Positions 20,701-30,173 of a stretch of 64,000 nucleotides of DNA are shown in pieces; position 1 is the stretch's first letter, and each line of letters starts with the position of its first letter. The notes beneath the pieces are model-generated. The model saw nothing but the letters and a program-made list of their open reading frames with translations, did no database searches and was not told the DNA's origin. Both the position numbers and the translations under genes were made by a program. Origin of the DNA: Taxillus chinensis (Eukaryota; Streptophyta; Magnoliopsida; Santalales; Loranthaceae); contig JAKCVP010000387.1 in the NCBI GenBank assembly GCA_023512835.1, positions 62,001 through 126,000 on the forward strand, read 5' to 3'.

Positions 20701-21085
20701 CTCCACTCTTGGCAGCAACTCTCAACAAGAGTCTGCCGGTGTCAAGGGCAGCTCAGTCGGTATCGGCGTGGGTGTTGTCGCTGGTGCTGCCGTGTACGGT
20801 GCCGCCATGTTCTGGGTTGCTCGTCGTTACAAGCGCAGAAAGGCAGCACACAACCGCAGCTCAAGTGTTGATGGCCATCACTCCACTGACGGCATGTCTT
20901 CGATCAACTTTGGCAGCGCTATCGGACACGGTGCCCTTTCCGGACCCAACTCTCCAACGTATCCAAGTCACGGCAATTATGAAGATCACGTACGGGACTC
21001 GCACCCCATTAGTGAACGCAGCACAGCTCGTGGCGCTCCCATCTCTGCACCTCTGATGAACCAAAACTCTCTTGGATGGCACTAG
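17762..21085 (+). CDS. MSB2: Signalling mucin Msb2-like membrane sensor
   Basis: A single-exon 1107-residue type I membrane protein. Residues 1-20 form a signal peptide (MKVPFEVALAVLALVDPAAA). Residues 30-830 are Pro/Thr/Ala/Ser-rich and expected to be heavily O-glycosylated. A conserved extracellular domain starts near residue 836 (MIQIGFLYGLNYPFVANN), with AIAYGLGIDESNVTMHALQP and a following ITTLAMGYVPTDLVNTLALD. One transmembrane helix at about 999-1020 (VGIGVGVVAGAAVYGAAMFW) is followed by RRYKRRK and an 80-residue cytosolic tail. This C-terminal half matches the pattern of filamentous-fungal Msb2, which acts above the Cdc42-dependent MAPK pathway in surface sensing. Unusually, the mucin region is punctuated by Gly/Leu units (GLVPGLLGGL and variants), three of them in a 195-bp tandem duplication. 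Confidence 0.88.
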   Translation: MKVPFEVALAVLALVDPAAAFANAVPTTALPQKRELPRHYMPKQVKRQFSNSSSGGLLGGLLGGGNTGTTTPHNSASTSGASSSSSSSQTNTGLLGGLLGGAGSSSTSNSNANSNANSNANSNANSGATPHAAAPAAASTPQDTTSTNTNEGLLGGLVGGLAGNQNENHGSTNTPAAAPAANSPAAAPVANAPATAANGGQPAASPPASSTANNQDGLVPGLLGGLGSGLAGQSNTPAAPLTAAAPATAQTPTNEQPAGSTPAAATPVAAAPASNTTPTDQGLVPGLLGGLGTGLAGHSNTPAAPLTAAAPPTAQTPSNEQPAGSTPAAATPVAAAPAPNTTPTDQGLVPGLLGGLGTGLAGQNTTPPAAPTTQAANTPDQSVPAAQTPVQSPVDNAPAPIPTTAAPQASDPGLVPGLLGGLTSAINNPTNSPAAATTPAQPATPVTPAQPTDPAQPATANTPTPAAPIPTTAAPDSNQGLVPGLVSGLTSAINGTPTPAPAAPATTTPVDAPAPAVTTPTAPVVAPTPAVPTTDAIPTTAAPTTDAPATPTPGLIGGLISGINSGLAPNSTAGATPNPVSSPTPESVATNTPVETPVPSPTTPSIPTTPSIPTGPVPESSPAVPTTGVTSPLVATSPTPATPITSPGPTEPTPTTVASNPLPTPTTPAVTTPEVPSTPIVSAPLATPTTPVSEPVQTPLVPTTVTPTTPIVPVPVPTSAVTPTSPTLFTPTQQPFITTPTTLDLPSPTVQTPTTETPQQPTTTEAPATGPQTIQATATNAGTTMDIQSSIMFAPTPTTSDVTAPTPTSAGLPKDLPRIIQAPQTGEVKQPQNTTMIQIGFLYGLNYPFVANNVQSTNQIFAFLPAAIAYGLGIDESNVTMHALQPYDTQVNLGYITTLAMGYVPTDLVNTLALDLRNPVAQLYNNPSGSIKGLTDLINPSIPLLAGTAMAENGGSYSGGASTGLPDSTGTQKGTGSGDGSTLGSNSQQESAGVKGSSVGIGVGVVAGAAVYGAAMFWVARRYKRRKAAHNRSSSVDGHHSTDGMSSINFGSAIGHGALSGPNSPTYPSHGNYEDHVRDSHPISERSTARGAPISAPLMNQNSLGWH
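18410..18845 (+). repeat. 195-bp tandem repeat in the MSB2 mucin region
   Basis: Units begin at 18410, 18605 and 18800, exactly 195 bp (65 codons) apart. The first two are complete and differ by only a few substitutions. The third diverges after its first 16 codons. Each unit opens with GLVPGLLGGLG and ends with NTTPTDQ, so the array stays in frame. Confidence 0.92.
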
Positions 21086-22128
21086 ATGAATAGGGGAGTC
21101 TTGAGCGTCGCACGGCTTATTTGACATGAAGACATGCCCAACCAAGGAGGATATCTCTCTTTACCATTCACCAAGAATTTTCTCTCATTTTCACAGATCT
21201 GAATCCCTCAGCGCTGACGTACGTGCCGAGCTCCACGGCACGGAAACCTGCTCCATTAGAGCGGGATGTACACCTGACAAAATCACATGTTGCTAGCTCG
21301 ATAGCAGACCGACCAAATCTTTCTTACTTTGATTCTACTTATTCGTGGTCCCTTCGCTGGGGCCCTCTATTTTGGATTTACCTTGGAGGGAATTGGAGAA
21401 GTGGACGAAGAACTCGTGGGGATGATGAGTGAGGGGGAGAAGCGGGAGAGAGAGATGGACTTGGTACTTTTGCAAGATTGAAAATTGGAGATACTTCACG
21501 GAGATGGGAATAGCCACGGAGATCATTTGATGGGCGGATCCTCTCATGGCCTCACTATGCTGCGTGATGCCAGCGTTGGCTCCTGACCGTGCTCTGTGCG
21601 GTTGGCGACGAGAAATGTACATATAAATGATTTTGATCTTCTGGCTTGGACTTTTTATCTTTTCTTCTTTTTCCTTTTTCTCTCCTTTTCTTGCCCTTTT
21701 CTCCCTTTCTTGTCTTTCTCTCCTTTCTTGCTTTTCTTCCCTCTCTTCCCATGGCGCTGAGATCGGAGCGGAATCTTGAGTCGACGTTAACATTGGACTC
21801 GAATTTAGACACTGACATTGAACTCCAGATTAAACACGACATCGGACGCTTATCTGACATGGAACTCGAAATTTAATACAAATGCTGGACATGAATCCAG
21901 ACGTTGACCGTGGACAACAACCTCAACATCGACTGCGGAAAACAAACACGACATCAACCTCGACTACCTACATACCCAACGTAGGTAGGTACCCAAGGTA
22001 AGGTAGGTACATAGGTAAATCAATGCAAACCCAAACTTCTCCCAAACCCCCAGTCCTACCCTCACGACTCAAATCCTAGCCCTAGCATCCCCTTCCTTCT
22101 CCGACCCTATCTTCAAACCACCATCTAG
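21086..22128. other. Convergent intergenic region (MSB2 / iron-type ADH)
   Basis: 1043 bases. A polypyrimidine tract spans about 21645-21745. A patch of degenerate GACATTGAACTC-like repeats spans 21786-21960, and a run of TAGGTA/GGTACC-type motifs lies at 21961-22016. A 42-codon ATG frame at 21751-21876 encodes acidic Leu/Asp periodicity derived from the repeats. I do not regard it as a gene. Confidence 0.45.
21961..22016. repeat. Cluster of TAGGTA/TACCTA motifs
   Basis: A dense run of interleaved CTACATACC, GTAGGTAGGTACC and AAGGTAGGTACATAGG units. The same hexamer recurs in several other noncoding stretches of this window. Confidence 0.7.
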
Positions 22129-23592
22129 TCACCACAACCCCTCGACCATCTTCTCCAGCGCCTCCCGCCTACTCTTCTCTTCAGCCGTCTCCTCCTTATC
22201 CTCCCCCTTCTCGCCCAGCCCGCCCATGGCGCCCAGCGCCCGCCGCACAACAACGCCAACCTGATCCCGCCCAACACCCTGCTCAGTCAAATTCGTCTCG
22301 AGCCCCAACTCCCGCACAAGCCGCGCCACGCGCCGACTAACTTCACGACAATCCTCTGCCGGACCGTGTCCCGTGCGTCCCGCAGCCCCATCCCCACTCT
22401 CCGCCGGTAAATAATCCAGCGTGGCGCCAATCTTCGCCGCGGCGTCGGGGTTTGTCTCTGCGATATGTGCGATCGTAGGCGCGAGGGCAATGCACGATGT
22501 CACGCCGTGTCCTATGCCGTAGGGTGACCCGAGCGCATAGCCTAGGACATGGCTTAGACCTAGGGCGCCCTTGAGATTCATGCCGATGAAGCCGAGGGAT
22601 TGGAAGCATGCTAGGAATGTGCGGGTTATTTTGTCGTGGTTTGCGGGATAGTCGCGCGCTACGTCGGGGAGGGTGAGGAAGAGTTCGCGGGCTGCGGCTG
22701 CGGCGATACTGCGGGTTAGAGGGGTTGCGGTGGGGTAGTATTGTAGTTCGAGGGCGTGGTCGAGGGAGCGGATGCATGTTGAGAGAAAGAGATGTTTTGG
22801 GGTGTGGGATATATAGTGTGGATCGTACCTGATAGCGTTAGGTTCGCCTCTTTCTGGCGCGAGGAGGGAAATTGAGAGAGACGTTCAAAGGGTGGGTAAA
22901 ACTCACAGAATAGCAGCAATTCCCAAATGTGGACCAGGCGGGATTCCCGTCTTTGTCCCAGACTCATTCGTAAACGCAGCGATAGTCGTGCACTCCGCTG
23001 CACTGCCCGTCGTGGGAATCGTAATATGTCGCAGCAGACTGCCGTGTTTCTCCTTGTAGCGGAAGACGAGACACTTGGTGCCGTCGATGGGCTTGGGGAG
23101 GCGTCAGTCTCTCTGCTCTCCTCGAGGATACCAAGGGAACCAAGAAACTTACAGAACCACCGCCGACAGAAATAATAGTATCCACACCCCCAGCCTGATT
23201 GACAAGCTCAGCAGCACGATCCAAGTCAGCAATAGGCGTGTGCTGCCCCATTTCGGCAAAAGCTACAACGCGTCCACGACATTAGCATTGAATATTTGGA
23301 CTCAAAAGCGTTGCGCACTTGAATTGAAAAGTTTTTTTTTTTTTTAAAAAAAAAAGAAGAAACACAAAAACATACTGCCTCCATGCCGACTACCGAGCAG
23401 TTGCTCCAACTCCTTGATCAGCGGCGTCTTATTCATGAGCGATTTCCCCGTGACGATAAAGGCCTTGGACGCTTCCTTGGGCAGCAGGTTGAGGAGATGT
23501 TTGTTTACTGTCTCTGGGCCATAGTATAGATTCTCGAGGGGGAAGGGCTTGTAGAGGCCTGTGAGCGGCTGATCTGTGCTGAGGAGGGCCAT
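22129..23592 (-). CDS. Iron-containing alcohol dehydrogenase / maleylacetate reductase-like
   Basis: Four exons: 23376-23592, 23153-23262, 22907-23091 and 22129-22828, giving 403 residues, the normal length of the family. It should be a cytosolic NAD(P)H-dependent oxidoreductase. Motifs include the nucleotide-binding loop TIISVGGGSPIDGTK, with the splice right after GGGS, and PTTGSAAECTTIAAFTNESG. Candidate metal ligands lie in SLDHALELQ, GLSHVLGYALGSPYGIGHG and a preceding Asp. Best analogy is maleylacetate reductase, which reduces maleylacetate to 3-oxoadipate in hydroxyquinol breakdown, but no other catabolic gene is adjacent, so the substrate is open. Intron 1 (23263-23375) contains a T14A10 palindrome. 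The start codon gives a compact N-terminus (MALLSTDQPL). Confidence 0.88.
23332..23355. repeat. T14A10 homopolymer palindrome in an ADH intron
   Basis: Fourteen T followed directly by ten A inside intron 1 of the iron-type ADH gene. Such runs are prone to length error in sequencing, but this one is noncoding. Confidence 0.9.
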
Positions 23593-24084
23593 GGTTTGTT
23601 TTCGTCCTTGGGTTTTCTCTGCTTTGAGCTGGGTATTTTGTTGTGCTCTCGCTTTTACCGGAGGATGTGTTTAGATGATTGGTTTATCTGTGATAGAGAC
23701 AGTTGCTGCAGCTGCATATAATCTGTAAACATGGATGGCTTCGTGTCCCCGCATGACGTTGTGCTCCTGTGCCCCGCCGGCTGCGGTTTGTAGCTTCCAC
23801 CTATGCATTACGTCTGGGCCTGGAGCCATTGATCATCAGGCTGGGCTGAACTGCCGTTCTGATCGGCTGCAGAGTCCGGGCAATGTCCGAATTGATTGTT
23901 TGATGGGGTCACCAAAGGTGTGTGAGAGCGGCCTGCGGTTAGCAGCTGCTACTAACGCAATCGGGTCGATGCTCAACTCGGGCGATGCACCTTTCGAGTC
24001 TCGATGCCTTATATCCTCCAAGTCAAGCCTGCAGATGATTGAAGAAACGGATGTTTACATGATCCCCAATGACATCGAGTTTGA
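23593..24084. other. Intergenic region between the TCD gene and the iron-type ADH
   Basis: 492 bases with the ADH promoter and the 3' end of the next minus-strand gene. No gene or repeat is seen. Confidence 0.4.
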
Positions 24085-25777
24085 TCATGACCTATATTGC
24101 GAATAGAGCTTCTCCTCGTCCATTCTGCGCTGTACCAAGGCCACAACGTCCGCAGAGTAAAGATCCTCAGGCTTCTTGTCCCCTTTGAGGATCTCGTTCT
24201 CATGCTTAGATGCCTCTTCCTTGGTCATGCACACAAGCTCTCGGAGTTGCAGCTTTGATGACTTTTGCGGCGGTACGGACTGGTCGAAGAGCTCGCCATC
24301 TTCTGGACGACGCCATCGTATCAAAGCCAGTCTCGTAGGCAACGAACTGACGACACTCTTGCCGCGGTAAACCTCCTCAACGAGATATGCAACATCCTCT
24401 TGCGTGACCGGAATGCGCAGGCCCTGCGCGTTCAGGCCTGCATGTCGCGCCAGACGTTCTTCGGTGCCTTGTAACGCTGACAAAATACCGTCGTACATTT
24501 TCTCGCGGTACTTGGCTGGCAGATACTCGTGCGGGTAGCCAGAGATCTCGAGCATGACGTGATTGGCAACGCATAGTCCAAATGTCGCAGGCATCGTCCC
24601 CAGCACAGGTAGAATTCTCACTCGAAAGTCGGGCAGTACGCCCAACTCTTTGACGTCGCCCTTTTGAAACTCTTCTTCGGGCAGAGGCAGCAATTGGGCT
24701 TTGCCAGGTGCGGACTTTTCCGATGAGAATACGACGGGAATTCCAGAGGTGACGCCAAGTAGTTTTAGCCGTCGCCGAGTCTGCCTCGACAGAGGGTCGT
24801 CCGTGCTTGCAGATATGTCGCCGACGAAGATCCGGGTCGGATCAGACTTGCAGCCAGCGCCCATGGAGGAAATGACAGGCAACCCCTTTGTGTGGCAGTA
24901 ATGCAGAAGCTCGACCTTGCTGTCGATGTTATCAATGGCATCGATGACAAAGGTCGGCCGCTGTCCGTCCCAGTCTTGTAGTTGCGTTTCGGCAACATCT
25001 TTGCCAAAGAGCTCGTTTCGGCAGTCGAAGCGGACCCAAGGCGTCACTTGCTCGAGACGCTTTCGAATGCACTTCACTTTGGGCGTTCCAACATCGGCAA
25101 GCGTCGCCACGGCATGTCGATTCAGAGAAGACAAAGTGACTTGGTCAAAGTCTATTACACGAATCTTGGATACGCCGGAGCGCGCAAGCGCTGCTGTCGC
25201 GTGGGAACCTACACCTCCCAGACCTACCACAACAATGAATGCGGAGCGAAGCTTGGAGAGACCGTCATCTTGGAGGAATACACGATTGCGAGCCAGCTGT
25301 TCGAGAATGAGATCTGGAAAGACGGTTAGCAGTTGCCTCAGCGCATCTAAGCAAGAGCTTACCGTCATCATAGTCTCCTGCCCTTGCTCTTCCCGCAAGT
25401 ATCGCGCTTCTCTCGTCCTCCTTTGACTGCTGTATGATATTCACTGTGTCATGATGCTGTGAAGCATGGGATTTATTCGAGTGCGAGCCATTCGAGATGT
25501 GTGTAGCATTGATCTATCTTCGCTCGTTAGCTTTGGTCTTGGCTCAAAGTTGCGGCCTACTCACAGAGCCCTCAAAAGGGTGAAGAACGTCTGGTATGCT
25601 CTTCTTCAGCTCCTCCAGCTTCTCTTGCGTCCGCAGCGACTGATAGCTCAGCAGCAGTGCGGCGACAACACTGCCGGATACTACAGCTGTTGCAGCCAGT
25701 TGAACCCGTCGACTAGAAGCTGCTGCGTCTGCCCAATCCGAGGCACGGCTAACCCATGAGCTTACGGCATTTTGCAT
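24085..25777 (-). CDS. tRNA threonylcarbamoyladenosine dehydratase (TCD/TcdA family)
   Basis: E1-like enzyme that cyclises t6A37 of ANN-decoding tRNAs to ct6A. Exons 25565-25777, 25363-25513 and 24085-25313 join to 530 residues. A hydrophobic segment near residues 28-46 (LAATAVVSGSVVAALLLSY) matches the membrane anchor of yeast Tcd1/Tcd2, which sit on the mitochondrial outer membrane. The ThiF/MoeB/E1 fold follows, with the ATP loop VVVGLGGVGSHATAALARSG, IRVIDFDQVTLSSLNRHAV and FVIDAIDNIDSK. ISSMGAGCKSDPTRI is typical of the TcdA branch and not of ubiquitin E1 enzymes. The fungal C-terminal extension (LALIRWRRPEDGE) is present. Introns are 51 nt (25514-25564) and 49 nt (25314-25362). In yeast two paralogues are needed. 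Only one is seen here. Confidence 0.9.
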
Positions 25778-26875
25778 GGTGAATGCTGCTAGCCTTCAAG
25801 TCTGACAGCAGGGCAAAGATGTTACGGCTCACACACATGTCGCAGACTTCAATATGACGAAGTCGGTGCACAGCTCGAGCTGGAAGATTAGAGCCGCCGA
25901 TCACCGATCAGCAAGGATGTAACACGCGACCCCCACCGATCATCTCTCCTTCTTCTCCTTCTTCTTCCCCAACAACGCCAACATGGACAAGCGGACAGAC
26001 GACCAGTGAAGATACCCGAACGACACTCTGAACAATGCGACTTGTGCCGTCCCCGGCTTAGACGCCAGGGTCGATCAGCCACAGGTCGCGACTTGTCTTG
26101 AAGATGTCTTTAAGAACAGAGATCTGAGGGAGCCATCCATCACTTGTCTGTGAAGGCTTGTTGGCTACCGCGACATTGCGTGTTCCTGTTGGTTGCTCTG
26201 TCTTCGCGATTTTGTGATCTGTGCGGACAGATGGCTTAGCAAAGGGTCAGTGTAGACGTGCTGACGCGTTGACGACATCCGGCATCCTCCAGACAAGACC
26301 CCAGGGCCTTAGTCAATGGGAGAAACGCAAAAAATAGTTTTCAATCGGAGCGCGCCGTATGTTTGAATCCCCCATCATCCTCCGCGAACATGTGCTAACG
26401 TAGAGTTAATCTAGGTCGAAACTGATTTGCTGCTTTGTGCTGTTTTCCAGCGCACATCCTCTTGTGCAAGCTGATCAACCTTCATTGCGAACCCCTTGTC
26501 GTGCGCAACGTGTTTCTTGACACGCTCCAGTGATGATACGAAGACCGAAAAGCCAAATTTGCATGACAACCCGCCATACACATACACGGAGAGCGGTTGT
26601 CAATGAGAACATAAGAGAGCTAATCTGAGGAGTCCTACACTGGCCAAGGTGTCAAGAACAATCACAATGTGAACAGTATACGTTAATTGCAGAGGGAGAC
26701 TCTTCAAGTCTTGGGGAATCAATTTGGTTGCCGTAACTGTTCGTTAGTGTGCATCTAATTTACAGCGCCGTTCGCGCAGCAGAAGAACGCCTTTGCCAAT
26801 GCGAGTTTTCGCTTCAGTGAAACCCAAAACTCCACCCAAACTTGTGACGCCTTGAGAATGACAAAAATGAGGTCC
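25778..26875. other. Intergenic region upstream of the TCD gene
   Basis: Nearly 1.1 kb containing the TCD promoter and the terminator of the small secreted protein gene, both on the minus strand. Open frames are short and featureless. I looked for tRNA-like T-loops and found none that fold. Confidence 0.45.
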
Positions 26876-27694
26876 TCAAAAGAGAGCAAGGACACCGGCA
26901 AAGAAGGCTAGGGCAGGCATTGCAGGATTGACGGCCATGAGAGTAGCACCGCCTGTGGGGGTAGGTGTCTAACGAGTGTTAGTAAGGGCTCCTAGGCCAG
27001 AAAACGAATGGAGTGACGACGCACAGCCGAGACATTGGGGGCATCCAGGGTGGAGACAGCCGCAGTAGTCTGAGCGGTGCCCATGGATCCAGCACGAGAG
27101 CTTCCAGCGCGAGAGATTGAGCCGCTCGGACCAGTGAGGCTAGGCACAGCTGGAGTGGCAGTGATTTGGCTGATGGGGGTGACTGAGCCGGGAGTCTGAG
27201 GAAGCTGGGTCATGATGACGACGGTCTTGAGGGTAGGTGTGCCATTGTTCCACTCGGCAGGAACGGTCTCGACAACAGTGGCTGATGACATTAATGTTAG
27301 CGGGGTCCAAATTTCCGGGGCAGAAGGAGGACAGAGGAAAAACTTACCAAGAGACTGGTCGGCGCCGACAGGGGTAGGAGAGACACCAAGTGGAAGGCCA
27401 GTGTAGAGAGGTTGGGAGGGCTGGCCGTAGTTGGAAGCAACAGGCTCAACAGTGGTGTAGACGAGTGGGGTTCCACTGTTCCACTCTGGGCCAAGGGTGT
27501 GGACGACGGTGGCCTGTGGTGGCGCGGTTAGCCAAGCAGCTCATCTTAAAATTCAAAGGCAATTTGGGATACTTTACCATGGAGAGATCAGAGGGAGCAG
27601 CCCCGGCAGGAGAGGGAACGACACCGAGAGGAGCCTGGGCCATGGCGACACCAGTAGCAGCAAGGAGAAGGGAGAAAAGAGTGTTGAACAACAT
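26876..27694 (-). CDS. Small secreted, possibly GPI-anchored protein with an internal duplication
   Basis: I do not recognise a named family. Exons 27578-27694, 27348-27513, 27025-27281 and 26876-26968 join to 210 residues. Residues 1-20 are a signal peptide (MLFNTLFSLLLAATGVAMAQ). The C-terminus ends in a small-residue stretch and a hydrophobic tail (MPALAFFAGVLALF), as in GPI-anchored fungal wall proteins. Two copies of one module follow each other: PLGV.P.P.GA....L then ATVV.T...EWN.GTP...T.V, once across exons 1-2 and again across exons 2-3. A Ser/Gly/Thr-rich linker precedes the tail. There are no cysteines. The protein could be a cell-surface or wall component. Function is unknown. Confidence 0.65.
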
Positions 27695-28436
27695 CTTGGG
27701 ATGACGTTTTGATGGATGATCGACTTGAAACGAGCGGTTGGGGTAGTGGACTTTGAGCGTTGTGCTGATCAGAGGGCCGTGCAGTAGAGAGCGTGTGCCA
27801 AACTGGCAATGCTTGTTGCTTTGGGCAAAGAGTGCAGGGGTGCAAAGGAAGGCTGACGAAGGGATGCGGAGAGAAAGAGAATGTGAAGGAAGGACGAGAG
27901 AGAGAGAAGAGAAAGAGGGTGAGCGAGGGAGCAGAACGGAGGACGGGCGAAAGGGCCAGGACGCGCGCGCGCGATGCTCAGAAAGTGAGGTGGGGGCTAT
28001 TCCTGGCCTTAGGGGGGTGAAGGTGGCTACGGTGGCGCAGGTACCGATATGAGGGCGGGCGCGTATGCTGCCTCCGGTTCAGTGTCTGACAGAAGCTTCT
28101 GAGACCATCGTCACGGCATGAGCGCCCCATGGATCGTGAATCAAGCGAATCTTTGTTAGCCTCAAACGCGCATAGATTCCTCCAAAGCCAACCGGTCGAT
28201 GAAACTGACAGCGGCAGTGAGCGGTTACGAACAGATCTGCCAAGCACGGGTATTGCGGCACACTGTGAGGCTCTGCGGCCATGACTGGGCCTGCCCCTAC
28301 AAGCAGTACCGACGTACACACGCCCTAGGTCCGTACTGTGTCACGTGTGTGGCTCGTGACCGTGGTGCGGATCGTTCGTCATGCATGTCGACCAACGTGT
28401 GCACTACCACTGTCCAACCCCCTCACGACCACAACA
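27695..28436. other. Shared upstream region of the secreted protein and PRCC genes
   Basis: 742 bases between divergent starts, with an A/G-rich stretch at 27870-27960 ending in a CG repeat. A GTCACGTG box lies at 28340-28347, about 90 bases before the PRCC ATG. Confidence 0.45.
28340..28347. promoter_or_regulatory. GTCACGTG E-box upstream of the PRCC-like gene
   Basis: The palindromic CACGTG core, preceded by GT, is the site type bound by Cbf1/bHLH factors. The core starts 95 bases before the start codon. Binding is inferred. Confidence 0.4.
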
Positions 28437-29619
28437 ATGGCTCTCGTAGGCTATTCAGACTCGGAAGCCTCAGATGACGAACAGCCTCAGCAGAAACCAC
28501 AGCCCCAAACCTCCTCGTCAAGCAAACCATCCCACTCCGCAAAGCCTGCCCCGAAGCTCTTCAGCAAAGAGGCAGGGAAGATCAAGGTCAGCCTGCCCGG
28601 CACATCTGCAAGCACAAGAGAAGACGAGCAAAATGAAAGACCGGCGAAGCGTGCGCGCTTGGGTGGTGGACTGGGTGGCTTCGGCGCAATGCTGCCTGCA
28701 CCCAAGAATCCTACAAAGAAACCTGGGCCCGGACGGGGTGTGAGTTTGAAGACTGGCGCGCAGGCCACTTTCAGCAGAGAGGCTCCTGAGCCAGAGCCAC
28801 AGACTGAGCCAGTGACGGAGACGCCGCCAGAGCCTGCTTCCGCACAAGAGACACGCACACATGCTGAGCCGGAACCAGAAGCACAACAAGCTCCATCTTC
28901 AGCGCTGCCGAAACCAGAGTTTAAAGATGAGCAGCCTGCCGAACTCAAGGGAAAAGGCAACGTCTTCAAATTCACTCCACTTTCCGTGGCGCGCAAGAAG
29001 CAAAAGTCGAAACAACTTCAATCAAAGGCATCGCCTCTACCAACTTCGTCGTCAGCGCACTCCACGACGCCAACGGCAACAGCACCTATACCCAATTCCA
29101 TCCCTACCACTGCTCCTGCGCCCCCACCCGCCCAGAAGAAAAAGACATCGCTCTTCGCCACCGCCGCACCGGAAGAAAGTACAGCGCTACCAGCCCCACT
29201 ATCAGATTCATACACGTCCCCTACTAGAAACACACGACGACCCTCAACCCGCGCCACAAGTCCAAGCCCACCCACAGCCACCCACTCAGCCAGCGCAGCA
29301 ATCAACCGTCTCCGACCTAGCTGCAACGCTCAATCTCTCCGCGGCAGAAAAACGACAGCTCTTCGGCCGTCGCGGCGACGCTGCGGCCGCGGCTCACGTA
29401 GCACAGTTCAACCTTGCAAACGAGTACAAGGCTAATCAGGCCTTTGCTGAGGCGGAGGGAGCAAGCGTGCAGCATAATCCCGTGCGCGCCATGGCGCCGG
29501 GAAAGCATAGTCTGCAGCAACTCATTAATCATGCGCAGAATCAGGCGGGGGCGCTGGAGGAGCATTTTGCGCGGGGGAAGAATAATAAGAAGGAGGCGGG
29601 GAATAAGTATGGTTGGTAG
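28437..29619 (+). CDS. PRCC-like proline-rich nuclear protein, with a frame change in the middle
   Basis: The start MALVGYSDSEASDDEQ and the end region (PVRAMAPGKHSLQQLINHAQ ... NKYGW) are those of PRCC family proteins, linked to splicing and mitotic control. The middle is a disordered Pro/Glu/Ser-rich linker with an NVFKFTPLSVARKK patch. The N-terminal part is read in one frame to about 29200 and the conserved C-terminal part in the +1 frame. Two explanations fit. One is a 49-nt intron at 29179-29227 (GTACAG ... CTACTAG), which restores the frame. The other is one extra base in the C run 29218-29221. Family call is good; the exact protein across the junction is not settled. Confidence 0.78.
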
Positions 29620-29633
29620 GCAGGCAGGCAGGC
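29618..29633. repeat. (AGGC)4 overlapping the PRCC stop codon
   Basis: A perfect tetranucleotide repeat begins within the TAG stop. Similar AGGC or GGGC runs recur at 48305-48332 and 59695-59719. Confidence 0.85.
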
Positions 29634-30173
29634 CTTCTGTGCAAACATCTAGAATAGAGCATGAATTTGAAAGGACACATCACACTGTGTGTGGTCTGTG
29701 GGGAATTCCATCTCTCGGGTGAAAATCCGCTTTGATTGTACCCTTGGACGAAGAAATTCCCAGTTCCCACGGCTCTTCACTGTGTTTCTCTTTTCTTTCT
29801 TTTCTTTCTTTTTTTCCCCCTCAATTTGCTCTAGCTGTTTGAAAGAGTAGGAGAAGAACCCCATCTCTATGATACGATTACAGCTTACTCCAACGATGGA
29901 AAAATAAGCCCTGCAGCACTGGTATCCCGAAGACATTAGATGAAGGGGCAAGATTTGATGTTCTAGTACTCGCATTTCAAGCCATGCGCACTCGAATGTA
30001 TACAGTAATCATGCACATTCTGAAGGTAACCGAGAAGCCAGAATGGTTAGTCGAAATATTAGGTGCCGCGCACTTGCGTCTTGAACAGCTGCGACTACTT
30101 CTCCTTCTGTATCTGCTTCTGCTTCTGTTTCTGTTTCTGCATCGAGGAAGAAGATTCCAATTGCACCGCCGAA
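29634..30173. other. Intergenic region downstream of the PRCC-like gene
   Basis: 540 bases with a CT-rich run near 29790-29820 and a CTGCTTCTGTTTCTG-type run near 30110-30140. No gene is seen. Confidence 0.4.

Noticed and set aside
22129..25777. Catabolic gene cluster around the maleylacetate reductase-like gene
   Set aside because: Neighbours are a tRNA-modification enzyme and MSB2; no dioxygenase, transporter or regulator of aromatic breakdown is adjacent.
26340..26400. Possible tRNA T-loop (GTTTGAATC)
   Set aside because: The bases on either side do not pair as a T stem.
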